A stretch of 64,000 nucleotides of DNA from Amycolatopsis decaplanina DSM 44594 (GCF_000342005.1 NZ_AOHO01000019.1:62001-126000), one strand, 5' to 3'. Counted from the stretch's first letter, positions 44,978 through 53,598 are shown. The notes: generated by a model not told the origin, from the letters alone. Numbers and translations: made by a program.

Positions 44978-44988
44978 GAGAAAGTCCA

Positions 44989-45909
44989 GTGGCCACATCA
45001 GCACTGGCGGCCGTCGACTTCGGTCAAGGCGTGTCAAGCGCCTGGAGTTCGGTCGCCACCTTCGTCCCGAAACTGCTCGCGTTCCTGGTCATCCTGTTCA
45101 TCGGCTGGCTGATCGCGAAGGCGATCGCCAAGGCCGTGAGCATGGTGCTCGAGAAGGTCGGGTTCAACCGGCTCCTCGAACGCGGGGGCTTCAAGCAGAT
45201 GCTCGCGCGCAGCCAGTTCGACGCGTCGAACATCATCAGCAAGATCGTCTATTACGCGATCCTGCTGATCGCCCTGCAGTTCGCGTTCGGCGTGTTCGGC
45301 CCGAACCCGGTGAGCTCGCTGCTCAACGAGATCGTCGCCTGGCTGCCGCGCGCCATCGTCGCGATCGTCATCGTGGTGATCGCCGGCGCGATCGCCAAGG
45401 CGGTCAAGGACCTGGTCGGCAACGCCCTCGGCGGTGTCTCGTACGGCAAGGTGCTCGCGACCATCGCTTCGGTGTTCATCTGGGGCCTCGGCGCGATCGC
45501 CGCGCTGAACCAGATCGGCGTGGCCACCGCGGTCACGCTGCCGGTGCTGATCACCGTGCTCGCCACGGTCGGCGGCATCGCCGTCGTCGGTGTCGGCGGT
45601 GGTCTCATCAAGCCGATGCAGCAGCGCTGGGAGACCTGGCTCGGACGGGCCGAGGCGGAGATCCCCGCCGCGAAGGCGCAGGCCGAGGCCTACCAGCGCG
45701 GTCGTGAGGACGCCGGGCGCTCGGGTGACGTGCCGACCGAGCGGACGCCCGTCGGCCAGCAGGTGCCCGCGGGGCACCACGCGGCCGACCCGAACATGGC
45801 CGGCCGGACCCAGCAGTTCCCGCCCAGCCAGGGCAAGGTGCCGCCGCATCAGGATCCCGGCCAGCGGCCCCCCGGTGGAAACATGCCCCCTCCGCCGGAG
45901 TACCGCTGA
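44989..45909 (+). CDS. Mechanosensitive channel-like membrane protein (TM-helix repeat family)
   Basis: 306 residues from GTG 44989. Four to five membrane spans: LLAFLVILFIGWLIAKAIA, IVYYAILLIALQFAFGVFG, LPRAIVAIVIVVIAGAIAK, and a long hydrophobic run around LPVLITVLATVGGIAVVG. The KAIAKAVSMVLEKVGFNRLL segment is the TM-helix motif of CmpX/MscS-like proteins. Residues about 225-306 are disordered and rich in Gln, Pro and Gly. Probably helps the cell endure turgor changes. The upstream hairpin may limit translation. Confidence 0.85.
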   Translation: MATSALAAVDFGQGVSSAWSSVATFVPKLLAFLVILFIGWLIAKAIAKAVSMVLEKVGFNRLLERGGFKQMLARSQFDASNIISKIVYYAILLIALQFAFGVFGPNPVSSLLNEIVAWLPRAIVAIVIVVIAGAIAKAVKDLVGNALGGVSYGKVLATIASVFIWGLGAIAALNQIGVATAVTLPVLITVLATVGGIAVVGVGGGLIKPMQQRWETWLGRAEAEIPAAKAQAEAYQRGREDAGRSGDVPTERTPVGQQVPAGHHAADPNMAGRTQQFPPSQGKVPPHQDPGQRPPGGNMPPPPEYR

Positions 45910-45943
45910 CCTGCCACGGGAGCGGGTGGGGCGTCCGGCCGCC

Positions 45944-46327
45944 CTACCCGTTCCCGGTCGGCTGGGTACGACGGTCGTCCATCGTGGCGGCCAGCGAACA
46001 CACGCCGACCAGCCGCGCGGTCAGCCAGTCGCTGGTGGTCCATGCGGACAGATCAGCCGGAGCGCGGAACGTCCACCCCTTGGCCTTCGCCTCGTCGAGC
46101 AGCCCCCGCGTGTATCCGGCGAGGAGGACGACCCCCGCGACGGCCGCCGAGCCTTCGACCCCCACCGCGAGGATGTCCCGCACCGCGGCGGAGTGCTGAT
46201 CGAAGACGGCCGACAACCCGGGCACGGCCGCCGCCGCGGCGAGCCCGGCGACACCGATCTGCTGGTGCAGCCGGGAGAGCGTGCTACGAGCCGAAGATTC
46301 CACCCAGGACGAGACCAGATCTTTCAC
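45944..46327 (-). CDS. Conserved hypothetical protein (127 residues; DUF6401-like)
   Basis: Starts at GTG 46327, six bases after a -10 box. Helical protein: LVSSWVESSARSTLSRLHQQ, LSAVFDQHSAAVRDILAVGV, LAGYTRGLLDEAKAKGW and WLTARLVGVCSLA. The DQHxAxVRDIL and YxxGLxDxAxxxGW pattern resembles DUF6401, as I recall it, a group linked to natural-product clusters. That match is from memory. It lies convergent to the MscS-like gene. Confidence 0.65.
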   Translation of the reverse strand: MKDLVSSWVESSARSTLSRLHQQIGVAGLAAAAAVPGLSAVFDQHSAAVRDILAVGVEGSAAVAGVVLLAGYTRGLLDEAKAKGWTFRAPADLSAWTTSDWLTARLVGVCSLAATMDDRRTQPTGNG

Positions 46328-46333
46328 CCGACC

Positions 46334-46339
46334 AGGTTA
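46334..46339 (-). promoter_or_regulatory. -10 box for leaderless 127-residue protein gene
   Basis: TAACCT on the minus strand, six bases before GTG 46327. Confidence 0.5.
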
Positions 46340-46387
46340 GCCAGGCCGGACGATTTGTCGACATCCCGGTGATCACGATCGCAGAAC

Positions 46388-47506
46388 TCAGCAAGCCTTG
46401 AGTGCCTGATCCAGGTCGTGCCACAGGTCCTCGACGTCCTCCAGTCCCACCGACATGCGGATGAGCCGGTCGGTGACCCCCGCGCCGCGCCGGTCGTCCT
46501 CGTCGACGATCCGGTGGCTGATCGAGGCGGGATGCTGGATGAGCGAGTCCACACTGCCGAGACTGACGGCCGGGGTGATCAAGCGGACCGCGCCGATGAG
46601 CGCGTGCGGATCGCCGTCGACCTCGAACGCGATCAGCGGGCCGCCGACGGCCGGGTAGTGCACGGCGCTCACGTTCGCGTGAACGCGAAGCCGCTCGACG
46701 AGTTCAGCGGCCGTCGCGGACGCGGCGTTGACGCGCAGCGGAAGGGTCGAAAGCCCGCGAAGCAGCATGTACCCGGCAAGCGGGTGCAGCACTCCTCCGG
46801 TGGCGAAGCGGATCTGCCGCAACATCCCGGCGTCTTCGGCGCCGCAAGCGACCACGCCGCCCATGACGTCGCCGTGGCCGCCGAGGAACTTGGTCGCGCT
46901 GTGCAGGACGAACCGGGCGCCGTGGCGTCCCGGCCGCTGGAGCACGGGGGTGGCGAAGGTGTTGTCGACCAGCACCGGGACCTCACCCGCGGCGCGCACG
47001 ATCTCGGCGATGTCGACCTCGCGCAGGGTCGGGTTCGCCGGTGTTTCGAGCAGCACCAGCCCGGTGTCGGGCCGCAGCGCCGAGGCGACGCCTTCCGGAT
47101 CGGCCCAGGTCACCTCGGTGCCGAGCAGACCCGACGTGAGCATGTGATCGGTGCAGCCGTAGACCGGCCGGACGGCGACGACATGCCGCTTGCCCTGCGC
47201 GACGGCGGCGAGCAGGGAGGCCGATACCGCCGCCATGCCGGTGGCGAACGCGACGGCGTCTTCGAACCCTTCGAGTTCGGCCAGCGCCTTCTCGAACCGT
47301 TCGACGGTCGGATTGCTCAGCCGCCCGTAGACCGGGAGCCCGGACAGCGAGCCCGTGGCGGCGAACTCGTCGATGCGGCCCGCCTCCTCGACGCTGTCCC
47401 GCGACGGGTAGGTCGTGGACAGGTCGAGCGGAGCGGCGTGGACGCCGAGGTCCGTGAGATCGTCACGGCCGGCGTGGACGGCTCGGGTGCGCAGCGTTGC
47501 GGTCAT
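46388..47506 (-). CDS. Trans-sulfuration PLP enzyme (cystathionine/methionine gamma-lyase type)
   Basis: 372 residues. Fold-type I PLP enzyme. The PLP lysine is in HSATKFLGGHGDVMGG, and VYGRLSNPTVERFEKALAEL, AFATGMAAVSA, ETPANPTLREVDI and VDNTFATPVLQRP are family motifs. Could split cystathionine or methionine, or make homocysteine. The divergent Lrp/AsnC gene with a clear palindromic operator between them suggests amino-acid control. ATG 47506 has no obvious ribosome-binding site. Confidence 0.92.
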   Translation of the reverse strand: MTATLRTRAVHAGRDDLTDLGVHAAPLDLSTTYPSRDSVEEAGRIDEFAATGSLSGLPVYGRLSNPTVERFEKALAELEGFEDAVAFATGMAAVSASLLAAVAQGKRHVVAVRPVYGCTDHMLTSGLLGTEVTWADPEGVASALRPDTGLVLLETPANPTLREVDIAEIVRAAGEVPVLVDNTFATPVLQRPGRHGARFVLHSATKFLGGHGDVMGGVVACGAEDAGMLRQIRFATGGVLHPLAGYMLLRGLSTLPLRVNAASATAAELVERLRVHANVSAVHYPAVGGPLIAFEVDGDPHALIGAVRLITPAVSLGSVDSLIQHPASISHRIVDEDDRRGAGVTDRLIRMSVGLEDVEDLWHDLDQALKAC

Positions 47507-47541
47507 ACCGAGATGGTGCGATTTTCTCCGGGTCGATCGCA

Positions 47542-47555
47542 ATATCCTCGGATAT
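47542..47555. promoter_or_regulatory. Palindromic Lrp/AsnC operator
   Basis: ATATCC-TC-GGATAT, a perfect 14-base palindrome framed by CGCA repeats, between the divergent lyase and Lrp-type genes and ten bases before the regulator start. AsnC/Lrp proteins often bind such sites to control themselves and the divergent gene. Confidence 0.65.
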
Positions 47556-47564
47556 CATTCGCAG

Positions 47565-48038
47565 ATGTCGGATTCCGTCGAACTGAGCACGGTTGATCTT
47601 CGTATTCTGCGGCTCCTGCAGAACGACGCCCGGATCTCGAACAAGGATCTGGCCGCCGAGGTCGGCATCGCGCCCTCGACCTGTCTCGACCGCGTCAACC
47701 GGCTGCGCGAACTCGGGGTGATCACCGGCCAGCGCGCCGAGGTGGACGCCGCCAAACTCGGCCGCCCGCTCGAAGCGCTCCTGTTCGTCCAGGTGCGCCC
47801 GCACCGGCGGGCGCTCGTCGACTCGTTCGTCGAGCATCTGCTGGCCCTGCCCGAGGTCCGCGCCGTCTACCACCTGACCGGCCCGGACGACTTCCTCGCG
47901 CACGTCGCCACCGCGTCGGCGACCGAGCTGCAACGGCTGGTGCTCGACGAATTGACCGCCCGCGACGAGGTCGCCCGGGTGCACACGAACCTGGTCTTCC
48001 AGCACTGGAGCGGGGGACCTTTGCTCCCGCCCGGCTGA
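47565..48038 (+). CDS. Lrp/AsnC family regulator
   Basis: 157 residues. N-terminal helix-turn-helix: LSTVDLRILRLLQNDARISN, then EVGIAPSTCLDRVNRLRELG. C-terminal RAM ligand-binding domain: LEALLFVQVRPHRRALVDSF, LPEVRAVYHLTGPDDFLAHV. Probably senses an amino acid and controls the divergent trans-sulfuration gene through the palindrome between them. The stop abuts that of the following convergent gene with no gap. Confidence 0.93.
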   Translation: MSDSVELSTVDLRILRLLQNDARISNKDLAAEVGIAPSTCLDRVNRLRELGVITGQRAEVDAAKLGRPLEALLFVQVRPHRRALVDSFVEHLLALPEVRAVYHLTGPDDFLAHVATASATELQRLVLDELTARDEVARVHTNLVFQHWSGGPLLPPG

Positions 48039-48872
48039 TCAGTCGATGCGGACCTTGAACGGATGCCGGGTGTCGGCAGGGCAGGTGAAGATGTTCAGCA
48101 CCCCCTGGCGGCGGAACGACCAGCCGGCCGGCCCGCTCTCGGGAACCTCGCATCCGCAGCCGACCTCGTGTTCCTCCGTGGCCAGCGCGATCGCCTGCCG
48201 CAGTTCGGCGCCACACTCCCGGCAGCCCAGATCGGCACGATCGGTCGCGGACCAGGCCGTCCAGCCGCCGATCTTCGAGTACTGCGCGAGCTCCGGCCAG
48301 CCCTCCGGGTCTTCGCTCGCGCCTTCGGGGATGCCGAGCGCGGCGCGGGTCTCCGGTGGGAAGTCGCAGAGCCGGGGCAGTTCGTCGATCGAGCACGGTT
48401 CGAAAACGCAGGGTTCCGGCAGGTAAGCGGCTTCGGCGTCCTCGGGAGCGGGCGGCGGGTCCGCGATGTCCCCCACCTCACCGGAATCGCGCCACACCAC
48501 CCGGACCGCGGGCCCGTGGTGATGCGGACTTTCGTGCTCCAGTGGGCAGAACAGGATCTGCAGGACGTCGGCGCCCTCCGGGAAGGGCAACTCCGGGAAG
48601 TCGTCGCGGAAGAACTGCGCCGCGCCGATCATCACCGGGACCGGGCCGTCGAGCGGATGCCCGCCCCGCCACGCGTCGTCGGACGCGTCCGGGTCGGGCG
48701 GCCAGGTCACCGGGCACTCCGGCCACGGCTCGTCCGACGGCCAGAGCAGCGGGCCGCCGAAGTGGCTTTCGTCCGGACGGGGCACTCCCGGCGCGGGGTG
48801 CAGCCGGATGGCCGTCCGGACCAGGTCGTTCAGACCGGGGATGGGCACCCCGTCGTAAGTGAGCTGACGCAC
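48039..48872 (-). CDS. DUF1963-like conserved hypothetical protein
   Basis: 277 residues. The FGGPLLWPSDEPWPECP motif near the start, VPVMIGAAQFFRDDFPELPF and LQILFCPLEHE resemble the YwqG/DUF1963 group. Cysteines (RECGAELRQ, CGCEVPE, FTCPADTRHPF) towards the C-terminus may form a zinc site. No membrane or export signal. Its biochemical role is unknown. GTG 48872 is probably leaderless. Confidence 0.78.
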   Translation of the reverse strand: MRQLTYDGVPIPGLNDLVRTAIRLHPAPGVPRPDESHFGGPLLWPSDEPWPECPVTWPPDPDASDDAWRGGHPLDGPVPVMIGAAQFFRDDFPELPFPEGADVLQILFCPLEHESPHHHGPAVRVVWRDSGEVGDIADPPPAPEDAEAAYLPEPCVFEPCSIDELPRLCDFPPETRAALGIPEGASEDPEGWPELAQYSKIGGWTAWSATDRADLGCRECGAELRQAIALATEEHEVGCGCEVPESGPAGWSFRRQGVLNIFTCPADTRHPFKVRID

Positions 48873-48879
48873 TCCCGGG

Positions 48880-48885
48880 AGCTTA
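48880..48885 (-). promoter_or_regulatory. -10 box for DUF1963-like gene
   Basis: TAAGCT on the minus strand, seven bases before GTG 48872. Its TAA is also the stop codon of the upstream PH-like gene (48883-48885), a striking double use. Confidence 0.5.
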
Positions 48886-49248
48886 GAGGTCCGGCAGCGG
48901 ATCTTCAGGTTTTGCCACGTCCCGCATGATCTCCGCGTCGGCGGCGTGCACGACCGGGATGTACTCGTCGTCGATCTCGTAGTCGACGCCGTTGAACTTG
49001 AACCACGGGACGGTCGACGTGTCGACCGGTCCGATCCGATGGTTTCGCGGCGTCACCGAGACGACGCGTTTCGGCGACTTCCGGCTCAGATACCCGGTCG
49101 TCAGGATCGTGATCGTCTTGCGGGTCACCGCGAAGAACACACCGGGATTGGTACTGCCGAAGACGTCGGCCGGGAACGCGTAGTGGATCTCGTCGTCCGG
49201 ATCGAGGAACTCCCTGATCCGCTTCCTGACCCCCGAGGAAACCGGCAT
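48883..49248 (-). CDS. PH-like hypothetical protein (121 residues)
   Basis: ATG 49248 follows GGAGG. Sequence runs SSGVRKRIREFLDPDDEIHY, FFAVTRKTITILTTGYLSRK and KSPKRVVSVTPRNHRIGPVD. The beta-strand rhythm with a final helix (AADAEIMRDVA) suggests a bacterial PH-type domain, as in many small actinobacterial proteins. No catalytic residues stand out. It lies just upstream of the DUF1963-like gene, in the same direction. Function unknown. Confidence 0.72.
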   Translation of the reverse strand: MPVSSGVRKRIREFLDPDDEIHYAFPADVFGSTNPGVFFAVTRKTITILTTGYLSRKSPKRVVSVTPRNHRIGPVDTSTVPWFKFNGVDYEIDDEYIPVVHAADAEIMRDVAKPEDPLPDL

Positions 49249-49266
49249 GTCCTCCAGAATACCGAT

Positions 49267-51042
49267 TCAGCGGGCCGAGTAGTCCTTGAATCCCTTCCCC
49301 GTCTTCCGGCCGAGCCGTCCGGCGGTCACGAGGTGCTCCAGCAGCGGCGCGGGCGCGAAGCCCTCTTCCCGGAACTCGTTGTACAGGGTCCGCTGGATCG
49401 CCAGCGAAACGTCCAGCCCGACGACGTCGAGCAGTTCGAACGGGCCCATCGGCAGTCCGCAGCCCACCTTCATCGCGGTGTCGATGTCGTCGGCCTCCGC
49501 GTAGTGCGCCTCGAGCATCTTCACCGCGTCGTTCAGGTACGGGAACAGCAGCGCGTTGACGATGAACCCGGCACGGTCACCACAGTGCACGGGGTGCTTG
49601 CCGACCGCCGCGCAGACGGCGTCGACGGTCGCGATCACGTCGGGCGCGGTGGCGATGGTCGAGACGATCTCGACGAGTTTCATCACCGGCGCCGGGTTGA
49701 AGAAGTGCACGCCGACCACGTCCGAAGGCCGCGAGCTGGCGGCCGCGCATTCGATGACCGGCAGCGAGGACGTGGTCGTCGCCAGGACCGCGCCCGGCTT
49801 CACGACGTCGTCGAGCGCGGCGAAAACGGCCTGCTTGACGGCCAGGTCTTCGGCCACCGCCTCGACGACGAGGTCGACGTCGGCCAGTTCGTCGAACTCC
49901 ACCGCCGGCGAGATCCGGCCGAGCGCGGCGGCGGCATCCTCTTCGGACAGCTTGCCCTTGACGACGGCCTTGTCCAGCGACTTCTTCACCCGCGCGACCG
50001 ACGCCGCGGCCTTCTCCGCGCTCCGTGCCCGAAGGATGACCTCGTAGCCGCGTTTCGCGAACACCTCGACGATGCCTGTCGCCATGGTCCCGGTCCCGAC
50101 GACGCCGACCTTGCGCACTTCGCGCGGCGCCACGGTGTCCACTGTGGACGCCGAGACGGCGTCGGTCACCGTCGGCGAATCGGGCTCGTCGTAGGTGTAG
50201 AAACCCCTGCCCGTCTTCCGGCCGAGCAGCCCGGCGGTGATCATCTGCTTCAGCAGTGGCGCCGGGGCGTGCAGCCGGTTTCGCGACTGGTGGTACATCG
50301 TGTCGAGGATCTCGTAGGCGGTGTCCAGCCCGATGAGGTCGAGCAAAGCCAAGGGCCCCATGGGATATCCGCAGCCGAACCGCATCGCCGCGTCGAGATC
50401 CTCACGCGTGGCGTAGCGCTGCTCGTACATCCGCACGGCGTGGTTGAGGTACCCGAAGAGCAGAGCGTTGGCGATGAACCCGGCGCGGTCGCCGATCACC
50501 ACCGGGATCTTGCCGAGGCGCTCGGCGAAAGCGACGACGTCGGTGATCACGCCGGGTTCGGTGACGACGGTGCGCACGACTTCGACCAGCTTGAGGATCG
50601 GCGCCGGGTTGAAGAAGTGCATCCCGACGACCTTGCCCGGCCGCGCGGTGTGCACGCCGATCTCGGTGATCGACAGCGAGGAGGTGTTCGAGACGAAGAT
50701 CGTGTCCGGGCCGGTGATCTTGTCCAGCTGCGCGAACACGTCGGATTTCGCGTCGAGGTTCTCCGGGATCGCCTCGATCACCAGGTCCACATCGGACAGT
50801 TCGGCCAGCGACGTGGTGTACCGGATCCGGTCCAGGAGCGCGCTCCGGCCGCCGGCGTCGAGTTTGCCGCCGAACACCGCCCGTTCGGTCGAATGCTGCA
50901 GGTGACCCCGGCCGCGGTGGACGCCGTCGTCGTCGATCTCCACCGCGACCACGGACACGCCGCTCCGCGCGAGCACCTCGGCGATCCCGGCGCCCATGGT
51001 GCCGAGACCGATGACTCCCACACTCGAGATTTCCCGCGCCAC
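49267..51042 (-). CDS. Tandem-fused 3-hydroxyacyl-CoA dehydrogenase
   Basis: 591 residues containing two full 3-hydroxyacyl-CoA dehydrogenase units. Copy 1 (about 1-285): GVIGLGTMGAGIAEVLARSG NAD motif, HFFNPAPILKLVEVV, GFIANALLFGYLN, GCGYPMGPLALLD. Copy 2 (about 305-590): GVVGTGTMATGIVEVFAKRG, HFFNPAPVMKLVEIV, GFIVNALLFPYLN, GCGLPMGPFELLD. It oxidises 3-hydroxyacyl-CoA, for example 3-hydroxybutyryl-CoA. Both catalytic His sites are kept, so both halves may be active. GTG 51042 follows GGAGG. Confidence 0.93.
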   Translation of the reverse strand: MAREISSVGVIGLGTMGAGIAEVLARSGVSVVAVEIDDDGVHRGRGHLQHSTERAVFGGKLDAGGRSALLDRIRYTTSLAELSDVDLVIEAIPENLDAKSDVFAQLDKITGPDTIFVSNTSSLSITEIGVHTARPGKVVGMHFFNPAPILKLVEVVRTVVTEPGVITDVVAFAERLGKIPVVIGDRAGFIANALLFGYLNHAVRMYEQRYATREDLDAAMRFGCGYPMGPLALLDLIGLDTAYEILDTMYHQSRNRLHAPAPLLKQMITAGLLGRKTGRGFYTYDEPDSPTVTDAVSASTVDTVAPREVRKVGVVGTGTMATGIVEVFAKRGYEVILRARSAEKAAASVARVKKSLDKAVVKGKLSEEDAAAALGRISPAVEFDELADVDLVVEAVAEDLAVKQAVFAALDDVVKPGAVLATTTSSLPVIECAAASSRPSDVVGVHFFNPAPVMKLVEIVSTIATAPDVIATVDAVCAAVGKHPVHCGDRAGFIVNALLFPYLNDAVKMLEAHYAEADDIDTAMKVGCGLPMGPFELLDVVGLDVSLAIQRTLYNEFREEGFAPAPLLEHLVTAGRLGRKTGKGFKDYSAR

Positions 51043-51153
51043 AACCGGCCTCCGGAGGTTACTCGCTGGTAGTTTCTCCGAATCGTGCCATGCCGGGGCG
51101 CGGAAAGCAGCGGCTGTCACCCTCCGAATCGAGTAAGTGTCACTCGCGGACGA

Positions 51154-51235
51154 GAGCCGAAGGGGACTTTCCCCGCGTGCGATGCAGGGAGAGCGCCCTT
51201 CACCGCGTGAGCCGAGGGGAAAGTTCCTTCGGCTC
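51154..51235. terminator. Long hairpin between the dha operon and the dehydrogenase gene
   Basis: GAGCCGAAGGGGACTTTCCCC (51154-51174) pairs with GGGGAAAGTTCCTTCGGCTC (51216-51235) with one internal mismatch, and the 41-base loop forms a second weak stem. It starts inside the dhaM stop region and probably ends the dhaKLM transcript before the dehydrogenase gene. No T tract. Confidence 0.7.
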
Positions 51236-51908
51236 ACTCACCGAAGTTCTGGTCGACGAGGTCCTTGACCTTGGTGAGCGCTTCTTCGGCCTGCGCACCC
51301 TTCGCGCGGACCTCGATCCGATCGCCCTGACGCGCGCCGAGCGCCATCAGCGCGAGCACGCTGTTGGCGTCCGCGGTCTCGTCACCGAGCCGCACGGTGA
51401 CCTCCGCGTCCAGCCCCGCGATGCTCCGGACCAGGACCGCGGCGGGCCGCGCGTGCAACCCGACGTCGTTCCGCAGCGTGAGTTCGACACTGCTCTCGCC
51501 GTCCTGCGCACCTTCGTCGAACGTCAGGTCCGGCGGTGCGCCCGCCGAGGCGGCCGCTTCGGCGACGGCCTTGCGATCCGCCCCGCCCTGCGCCGCGACG
51601 GCGGCCGCGATCGCGCCTTCGACCAGCGGCGCGTCCACGACGACCGCGGCCGACGGGTCGGCGAGCGATTCGACGGCCAGTTCCGCGGTCATCTGCGCGC
51701 TGCCCAGGTCGTACAGCAGGACGACGCCCGCTCCCGAATCGGCGCGCTGCGTCGCGGCGACGACCTCGTCGTAATCCGTTCCGATCCCGCCGCCGGCCAG
51801 CCCGCCCGCCGCCGCGATGGTGACGTCCGGCGCCATCTGCGCGGCGAGTTCCGCGAGCCCTTCGGCGAGTTTGGCGCTGTGGGAGACGAGCACGATTCCG
51901 ACGCTCAC
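51234..51908 (-). CDS. dhaM: DhaM: PTS EIIA(Man)-HPr fusion for dihydroxyacetone kinase
   Basis: 224 residues. The N-terminal EIIA(Man)-like domain (1-125) has His10 (VLVSHSAKL), and the C-terminal HPr domain (about 140-224) has His152 (VGLHARPAA). Phosphate passes from PEP via enzyme I to HPr, then to the EIIA domain, which rephosphorylates the ADP held on DhaL. E. coli DhaM carries an enzyme I-like part in addition; this one stops after HPr, so an enzyme I elsewhere must feed it. GTG 51908 overlaps dhaL. Third gene of dhaKLM. Confidence 0.92.
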   Translation of the reverse strand: MSVGIVLVSHSAKLAEGLAELAAQMAPDVTIAAAGGLAGGGIGTDYDEVVAATQRADSGAGVVLLYDLGSAQMTAELAVESLADPSAAVVVDAPLVEGAIAAAVAAQGGADRKAVAEAAASAGAPPDLTFDEGAQDGESSVELTLRNDVGLHARPAAVLVRSIAGLDAEVTVRLGDETADANSVLALMALGARQGDRIEVRAKGAQAEEALTKVKDLVDQNFGE

Positions 51909-52528
51909 TTGGCGGCCTCCGCGAACGCGCGCAGCAGCAGCGCCGTCGAACGGGCGCCGGGATCCATATGCCCCTTGGCGCGCTCGCCGAGGTACGACGC
52001 CCGGCCCTTGCGCGGCACGAGGTCCACAGTGGACTCGGCGCCCTTGTCCGCGGCGTCCGCCGCCGCGGACAGGATCGCCGCGATGCCGGAGCCGGAGGCT
52101 TCCTCGGCGGCGGAGACGGCGGGGATCAGGGCGTCGACCATGGTCGCGTCTCCCCCGACGGCCTTGCCACGCGCCTGCACTCCTTCGAGGGCCGCGCGCA
52201 GGGCCTCGACGAGCAGCGGGCCGTCCACTTCGGCGGCGTCGCCCAGTTTGCCCGAGGCGCGCAGGAAAGCCGTGCCGTACAACGGGCCCGCCGCGCCGCC
52301 GACCTTCGAGATCAACGTCGTGGCGGCGAGCTTCACGACCGCGGCGGGGGTTTCGGGGATGGCGGTGTCCAAAGCGGACACGATGGCGGTGAACCCCCGG
52401 TCCATGTTCTCGCCGTGGTCGGCGTCGCCGATCGCGCGGTCGAGTTCGATCAGTTCGGCGCGATGTCCGGCGATCACCGCGGCCGCCGCCCGCAAGGCGG
52501 CGGCGAGCGTCTCGGCGGTGCAGGCCAT
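51905..52528 (-). CDS. dhaL: Dihydroxyacetone kinase nucleotide-binding subunit DhaL
   Basis: 207 residues. ELIELDRAIGDADHGENMDRG holds the Asp residues that bind Mg-ADP. KVGGAAGPLYGTAFLRA and LVPRKGRASYLGERAKGHMDPG are typical of DhaL. It accepts phosphate from DhaM and gives it to dihydroxyacetone held by DhaK. The start ATG 52528 overlaps the dhaK stop by one base; the stop overlaps dhaM by four. All subunits are translationally coupled. Confidence 0.95.
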   Translation of the reverse strand: MACTAETLAAALRAAAAVIAGHRAELIELDRAIGDADHGENMDRGFTAIVSALDTAIPETPAAVVKLAATTLISKVGGAAGPLYGTAFLRASGKLGDAAEVDGPLLVEALRAALEGVQARGKAVGGDATMVDALIPAVSAAEEASGSGIAAILSAAADAADKGAESTVDLVPRKGRASYLGERAKGHMDPGARSTALLLRAFAEAAK

Positions 52529-53529
52529 CAAACTCCCCACCTCAAGGCCGGGGTGTTCACCGGCGCGTCCCACAACTCGGTCAGCTCGTCGTCCAGTTTC
52601 AGCAACGTCAGGCTCATCCCCTGCATCTCGAGGCTGGTGATGTACGGCCCCACCAGCCGCCGTTCGACCACGATCCCACGCTCGGCCAGCAGCCGCTCGG
52701 CGATCCCGTGGGCCAGGTACAGCTCGACCAGCGGGGTCCCGCCCATCGAGTTCGTGAACAGCAGGACCTTGTCGCCCTCGGCGAAGGGCAGGTCCGTGAC
52801 CACCGCTTCGACCATGCGCGCGACGAGTTCGTCGGCCGTCATCACCGCGGTCCGCTCGATACCCGGTTCGCCGTGGATGCCGATGCCGAACTCGATCTCG
52901 TCGTCGGCGAGGTCGAAACTCGGCTCGCCCGCGTGCGGCACGGTCGGCGCGGTGAGCGCGACGCCGATCGACCGGACCTGCCCGATCACCTTGCGTGCCA
53001 AGGCTTCCACCGCGTCGAGCGCGTCGCCTCGTTCGGCGGCGGCACCGGCGATCTTCTCCAGCAGTACGGTGCCGCCGACACCGCGACGGCCGGCTGTGTA
53101 GGTGGAGTCCTTGACCGCGACGTCGTCGTCGATGACCACGCTGCGCACGTCCAGCCCTTCGGCGGCGGCGAGTTCCGCGGCGGTCTCGAAGTTGAGCACG
53201 TCGCCGGTGTAGTTCTTCACGATCAGCAACGCGCCCGCGTCCCCGGCGGTGGCCTTGACCGCGGCTTCCACGGCGTCCGGCGTCGGCGAGGTGAACACCG
53301 CGCCCGGGACGGCGGCGGCGAGCATGCCCTGCCCGACGAAGCCACCGTGCAGCGGTTCGTGGCCGGAGCCGCCGCCGGAGATCACCGCGACCTTGCCCGC
53401 CAGTGGCGCGTCCGCGCGCACCACGATCGCCGGGTCGTCCTCCACGCGCAGGACATCCGCGTGCGCCGCGGCGAGTCCGCGCAAGGATTCCGCGACCACC
53501 GTCTTCGGGTCGTTGATGATCTTCTTCAA
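52528..53529 (-). CDS. dhaK: Dihydroxyacetone kinase substrate-binding subunit DhaK
   Basis: 333 residues. Binds dihydroxyacetone covalently through His219 (FGIGIHGEPGIER). ISGGGSGHEPLHGGFVGQGM and VKNYTGDVLNFETAAELA shape the pocket. FTNSMGGTPLVELYLA near the end is conserved. TTG 53529 follows GGAGG, six bases away, a weak start that may lower the amount of enzyme. First gene of dhaKLM. Together they make dihydroxyacetone phosphate for glycolysis. Confidence 0.95.
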   Translation of the reverse strand: MKKIINDPKTVVAESLRGLAAAHADVLRVEDDPAIVVRADAPLAGKVAVISGGGSGHEPLHGGFVGQGMLAAAVPGAVFTSPTPDAVEAAVKATAGDAGALLIVKNYTGDVLNFETAAELAAAEGLDVRSVVIDDDVAVKDSTYTAGRRGVGGTVLLEKIAGAAAERGDALDAVEALARKVIGQVRSIGVALTAPTVPHAGEPSFDLADDEIEFGIGIHGEPGIERTAVMTADELVARMVEAVVTDLPFAEGDKVLLFTNSMGGTPLVELYLAHGIAERLLAERGIVVERRLVGPYITSLEMQGMSLTLLKLDDELTELWDAPVNTPALRWGV

Positions 53530-53598
53530 GGGTGGCCTCCGGCACGTCGGCGGGTGGGGTGTCCCCTTCCTACCTCGCCCGGCCGGATGCCGCCAGCG

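Noticed and set aside
48946..51072. A 708-codon plus-strand frame opposite the fused dehydrogenase
   Set aside because: Shadow of the dehydrogenase gene; low-complexity His/Arg/Asp-rich translation without any motif.
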